From Symsagittifera roscoffensis (taxonomy: Eukaryota > Xenacoelomorpha > Acoela > Convolutidae), in contig NC_087065.1 of NCBI RefSeq assembly GCF_963678635.1, positions 12,419,579 to 12,483,578 of the forward strand: a stretch of DNA of 64,000 nucleotides, in the 5' to 3' direction. Under the pieces are notes generated by a model. It made no database searches and was not told the origin of the DNA. It saw only the letters and a list, made by a program, of their open reading frames with translations. Position 1 is the first letter of the stretch. Each line of letters opens with the position of its first letter. The position numbers and the translations under genes were made by a program. Of the stretch, positions 62,497 through 64,000 are shown one piece after another.

Positions 62497-62705
62497 TTCT
62501 TTTTCCGAGGTCTCCTTTTCTTCCTGAAGTATGTGAAGTCTGTCCAAACGCGTAATAAGGGGAGGACTGGTTCATACAAAGGGGGTATTTTTTTGTGTTT
62601 TTTGTTTTTTTTATAAAAGTCAAGATTGTTGAAAGGAAATTTATAGCTATACTACATAGCTATATAAAGCGAAAGAATAAATGTTTAAATAAAAGGATAA
62701 ATTTC

Positions 62706-63464
62706 TTACAATTTTCCTTCCAACCGGGCTATAAGTTGTTGATTTTTTGTTTTTAAATTGTGGATATGCTTTTTCAGCTCCCGGATTTGGTGTGTTTCAT
62801 GTATATGACTGCGCTGAATTTGCTCAGTATAGTCATCTAACTGGGGGGTTTGTAATTTTGCTGTCAGATATTTTGCTGGGACATAGATTTTTTGATATTC
62901 AAGAGGGGAATTATTTATGGAATACATTTTTTTTATAGGGTGATAGGCTTCTAATTTAAAACGATTGATTAATGGATTCAAAGCATATTTGAGATCCATA
63001 TCGAAGCCAGGATTGCTTTTAGAACTAATGTATCGTTCCCTTTCTAACTGAATATGTAATTTAGTGTTTAATTCAGTGGGGTGCAAGGGCTGTCGCCTAA
63101 TGGTCATTGGACAATGAGAAGTTGATACCGGCGTATTTGCCGTTAGTATCTTATATGGTCTTACAATCTGGGTCCGTTTTTTAATTTTAGAATTCGAGGG
63201 AACCAGGGGTATTTTAAAATCAGGGGGTGAAATTTTTAGGGGTGGTGGCTGTGATGCTGTAGTTATCGGGACAGCTGAACTGGTTTGAAGTAGTGGCTCA
63301 ACGAAGGATCGTGTTGAGGTCGGCTTTGCAGTGGGTGTTGTAGTAGTAGAAACAGTTGGTTGTTGATTGAGTGCTGAAATCTGCGAGTCCAGTTGATCGG
63401 TTGGTGGCAGAAGTGAGAGGAGATCCTCGAAATCTCTCAAGTCGTCATCAAGTGTTGCGTCCAT
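62706..63464 (-). CDS. ORF-e homologue of second element, 252 aa
   Basis: ATG at 63464, 45 nt after the env-like stop. The N-terminal half is acidic then Thr/Pro/Ser-rich (DATLDDDLRDFEDLLSLLPP, then a TTTTPTAKPTSTRS-type run). Residues from about 140 look folded and include YHPIKKMY (about 173) and YVPAKYL. It ends in a probable coiled coil (IRELKKHIHNLKTKNQQLIA). It shares position, N-terminal disorder and the Y-x-PI-x-x-MY motif with the 597-aa ORF-e but is less than half its length. Family unknown. Confidence 0.65.
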   Translation of the reverse strand: MDATLDDDLRDFEDLLSLLPPTDQLDSQISALNQQPTVSTTTTPTAKPTSTRSFVEPLLQTSSAVPITTASQPPPLKISPPDFKIPLVPSNSKIKKRTQIVRPYKILTANTPVSTSHCPMTIRRQPLHPTELNTKLHIQLERERYISSKSNPGFDMDLKYALNPLINRFKLEAYHPIKKMYSINNSPLEYQKIYVPAKYLTAKLQTPQLDDYTEQIQRSHIHETHQIRELKKHIHNLKTKNQQLIARLEGKL

Positions 63465-63509
63465 AGTTGAATCAGTTGGTATATCCTAGAACAGTAGAAA
63501 TTTTTTTTA

Positions 63510-64000
63510 TTAGACTGGGTTTATTGGGTGATCCAAGTTTTGAGTTCTTCTCTCAAAACTTGTTAATTGGATGTGAGGATACATGCGATCCTGGTTCATT
63601 TTGTCAATTTCCTCTAAAAGAGGGGCTTGTATTTTCTGATCACATTCTTGTTCTATTTTTTCAGTTTCCTCATCTTGAGTGAAAATTGAGGTCACTATGG
63701 AAGTGAAAAGTATATTATATGAAGCGGCAAGTAATACTTTGCCAAAGTGTAGTGAGCGGCCGGTGATTTTGTGAATATGCATAGCTTTTATTATGAATAC
63801 TAGGCAATCTAGAATAAATTTCACAAATAGAAAAGAGGCGAAGACTATTCCGCATTTTTCTAAATAGTATTGTACTTTGCCGAATATACGGGTGTATTCG
63901 TTTTTCCAAAAGTTTGGAGAGATGAGATAGTCCAAATAGATTGTTCGGGAAGAGCCTAGTGGGCTGTATGAGTCCTTGAAAAGAATTTTTTTAGCATTTA
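63510..64000 (-). CDS. envelope-like protein C-terminus of second element (partial)
   Basis: The frame is open to the window edge and ends at 63510. It aligns by eye with the env-like tail of the first element: KNE, YYLEK, an aromatic/aliphatic membrane segment (IVFASFLFVKFILDCLVFII), H..R, then a second hydrophobic stretch (GKVLLAASYNILFTSIVTSI) and an acidic Gln/Glu tail. The ectodomain lies outside the window. The tail lacks the Pro-rich segment of the first element. Confidence 0.7.
   Translation of the reverse strand, partial: NAKKILFKDSYSPLGSSRTIYLDYLISPNFWKNEYTRIFGKVQYYLEKCGIVFASFLFVKFILDCLVFIIKAMHIHKITGRSLHFGKVLLAASYNILFTSIVTSIFTQDEETEKIEQECDQKIQAPLLEEIDKMNQDRMYPHIQLTSFERRTQNLDHPINPV

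Larger units (their letters stand above)
61502..64000 (-). mobile_element. 3' part of a second, diverged LTR retroelement
   Basis: The two ORFs at the right edge match the env tail and ORF-e of the element at 39480-58332 in order and topology, so a related element enters the window from the right. Its 3' LTR should lie within about 61502-62496. A TG at 61502 and a CA at 62496, followed (plus strand) by a pyrimidine run TTCTTTTTCC that would be a purine tract in element sense, are candidate borders. They are unproven because the 5' LTR is outside the window. Protein identity to the first element is low, so it is a separate lineage member, not a duplicate. Confidence 0.6.

Overview
The window is AT-rich eukaryotic DNA from a metazoan, probably an invertebrate; I cannot place the species. 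Evidence: genes split by GT-AG introns with TTTCAG/TTTGATAG-type acceptors, an SLC16-like MFS transporter spread over more than 31 kb, FLYWCH-type MULE transposons, hAT-like MITEs, and a giant LTR retroelement with an env-like gene. No prokaryotic features are present.

Layout. 0-22 kb: mostly repeats. A 2.5 kb minisatellite (5.9-8.5 kb) is open in frame on both strands. Two decayed FLYWCH-MULE elements (14522-16951 and 18430-20438) can be delimited by terminal inverted repeats and target duplications. There are a few probable exons of unrecognised genes and a pol III-like module. 22-27 kb: a three-exon plus-strand gene for an unrecognised 393-residue protein. 29.5-60.6 kb: the 3' half (five exons, minus strand) of an MFS transporter gene whose 5' half lies beyond the right edge. 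The plus-strand gene and the transporter gene converge tail to tail.

Inside the 23.8 kb intron between transporter exons B and C sits an apparently intact LTR retroelement of 18,853 bp (39480-58332), in the same orientation as the gene. Its 410 bp LTRs look identical by eye and are flanked by a TTAT target duplication, so insertion was recent. It encodes, in order: a 77-codon leader frame, a very basic 155-aa ORF, a single-frame 2740-aa Gag-Pol (Gag, CCHC knuckle, protease, RT, RNase H, D,D35E integrase, GPY/F-like end), two small membrane-protein ORFs, a 378-codon open frame containing no ATG, an 872-aa envelope-like glycoprotein and a 597-aa ORF of unknown function. Several neighbours overlap as ATGA or by 13-26 nt, which suggests polycistronic, spliced or reinitiating expression.

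At the right edge (about 61.5-64 kb) is the 3' part of a second, strongly diverged element of the same lineage. It carries the same env-tail followed by an accessory-ORF pair. Conservation of the post-env gene in two diverged elements is the best evidence here for an undescribed accessory gene. Gene models come from reading splice signals and phases by eye; no database search was possible.
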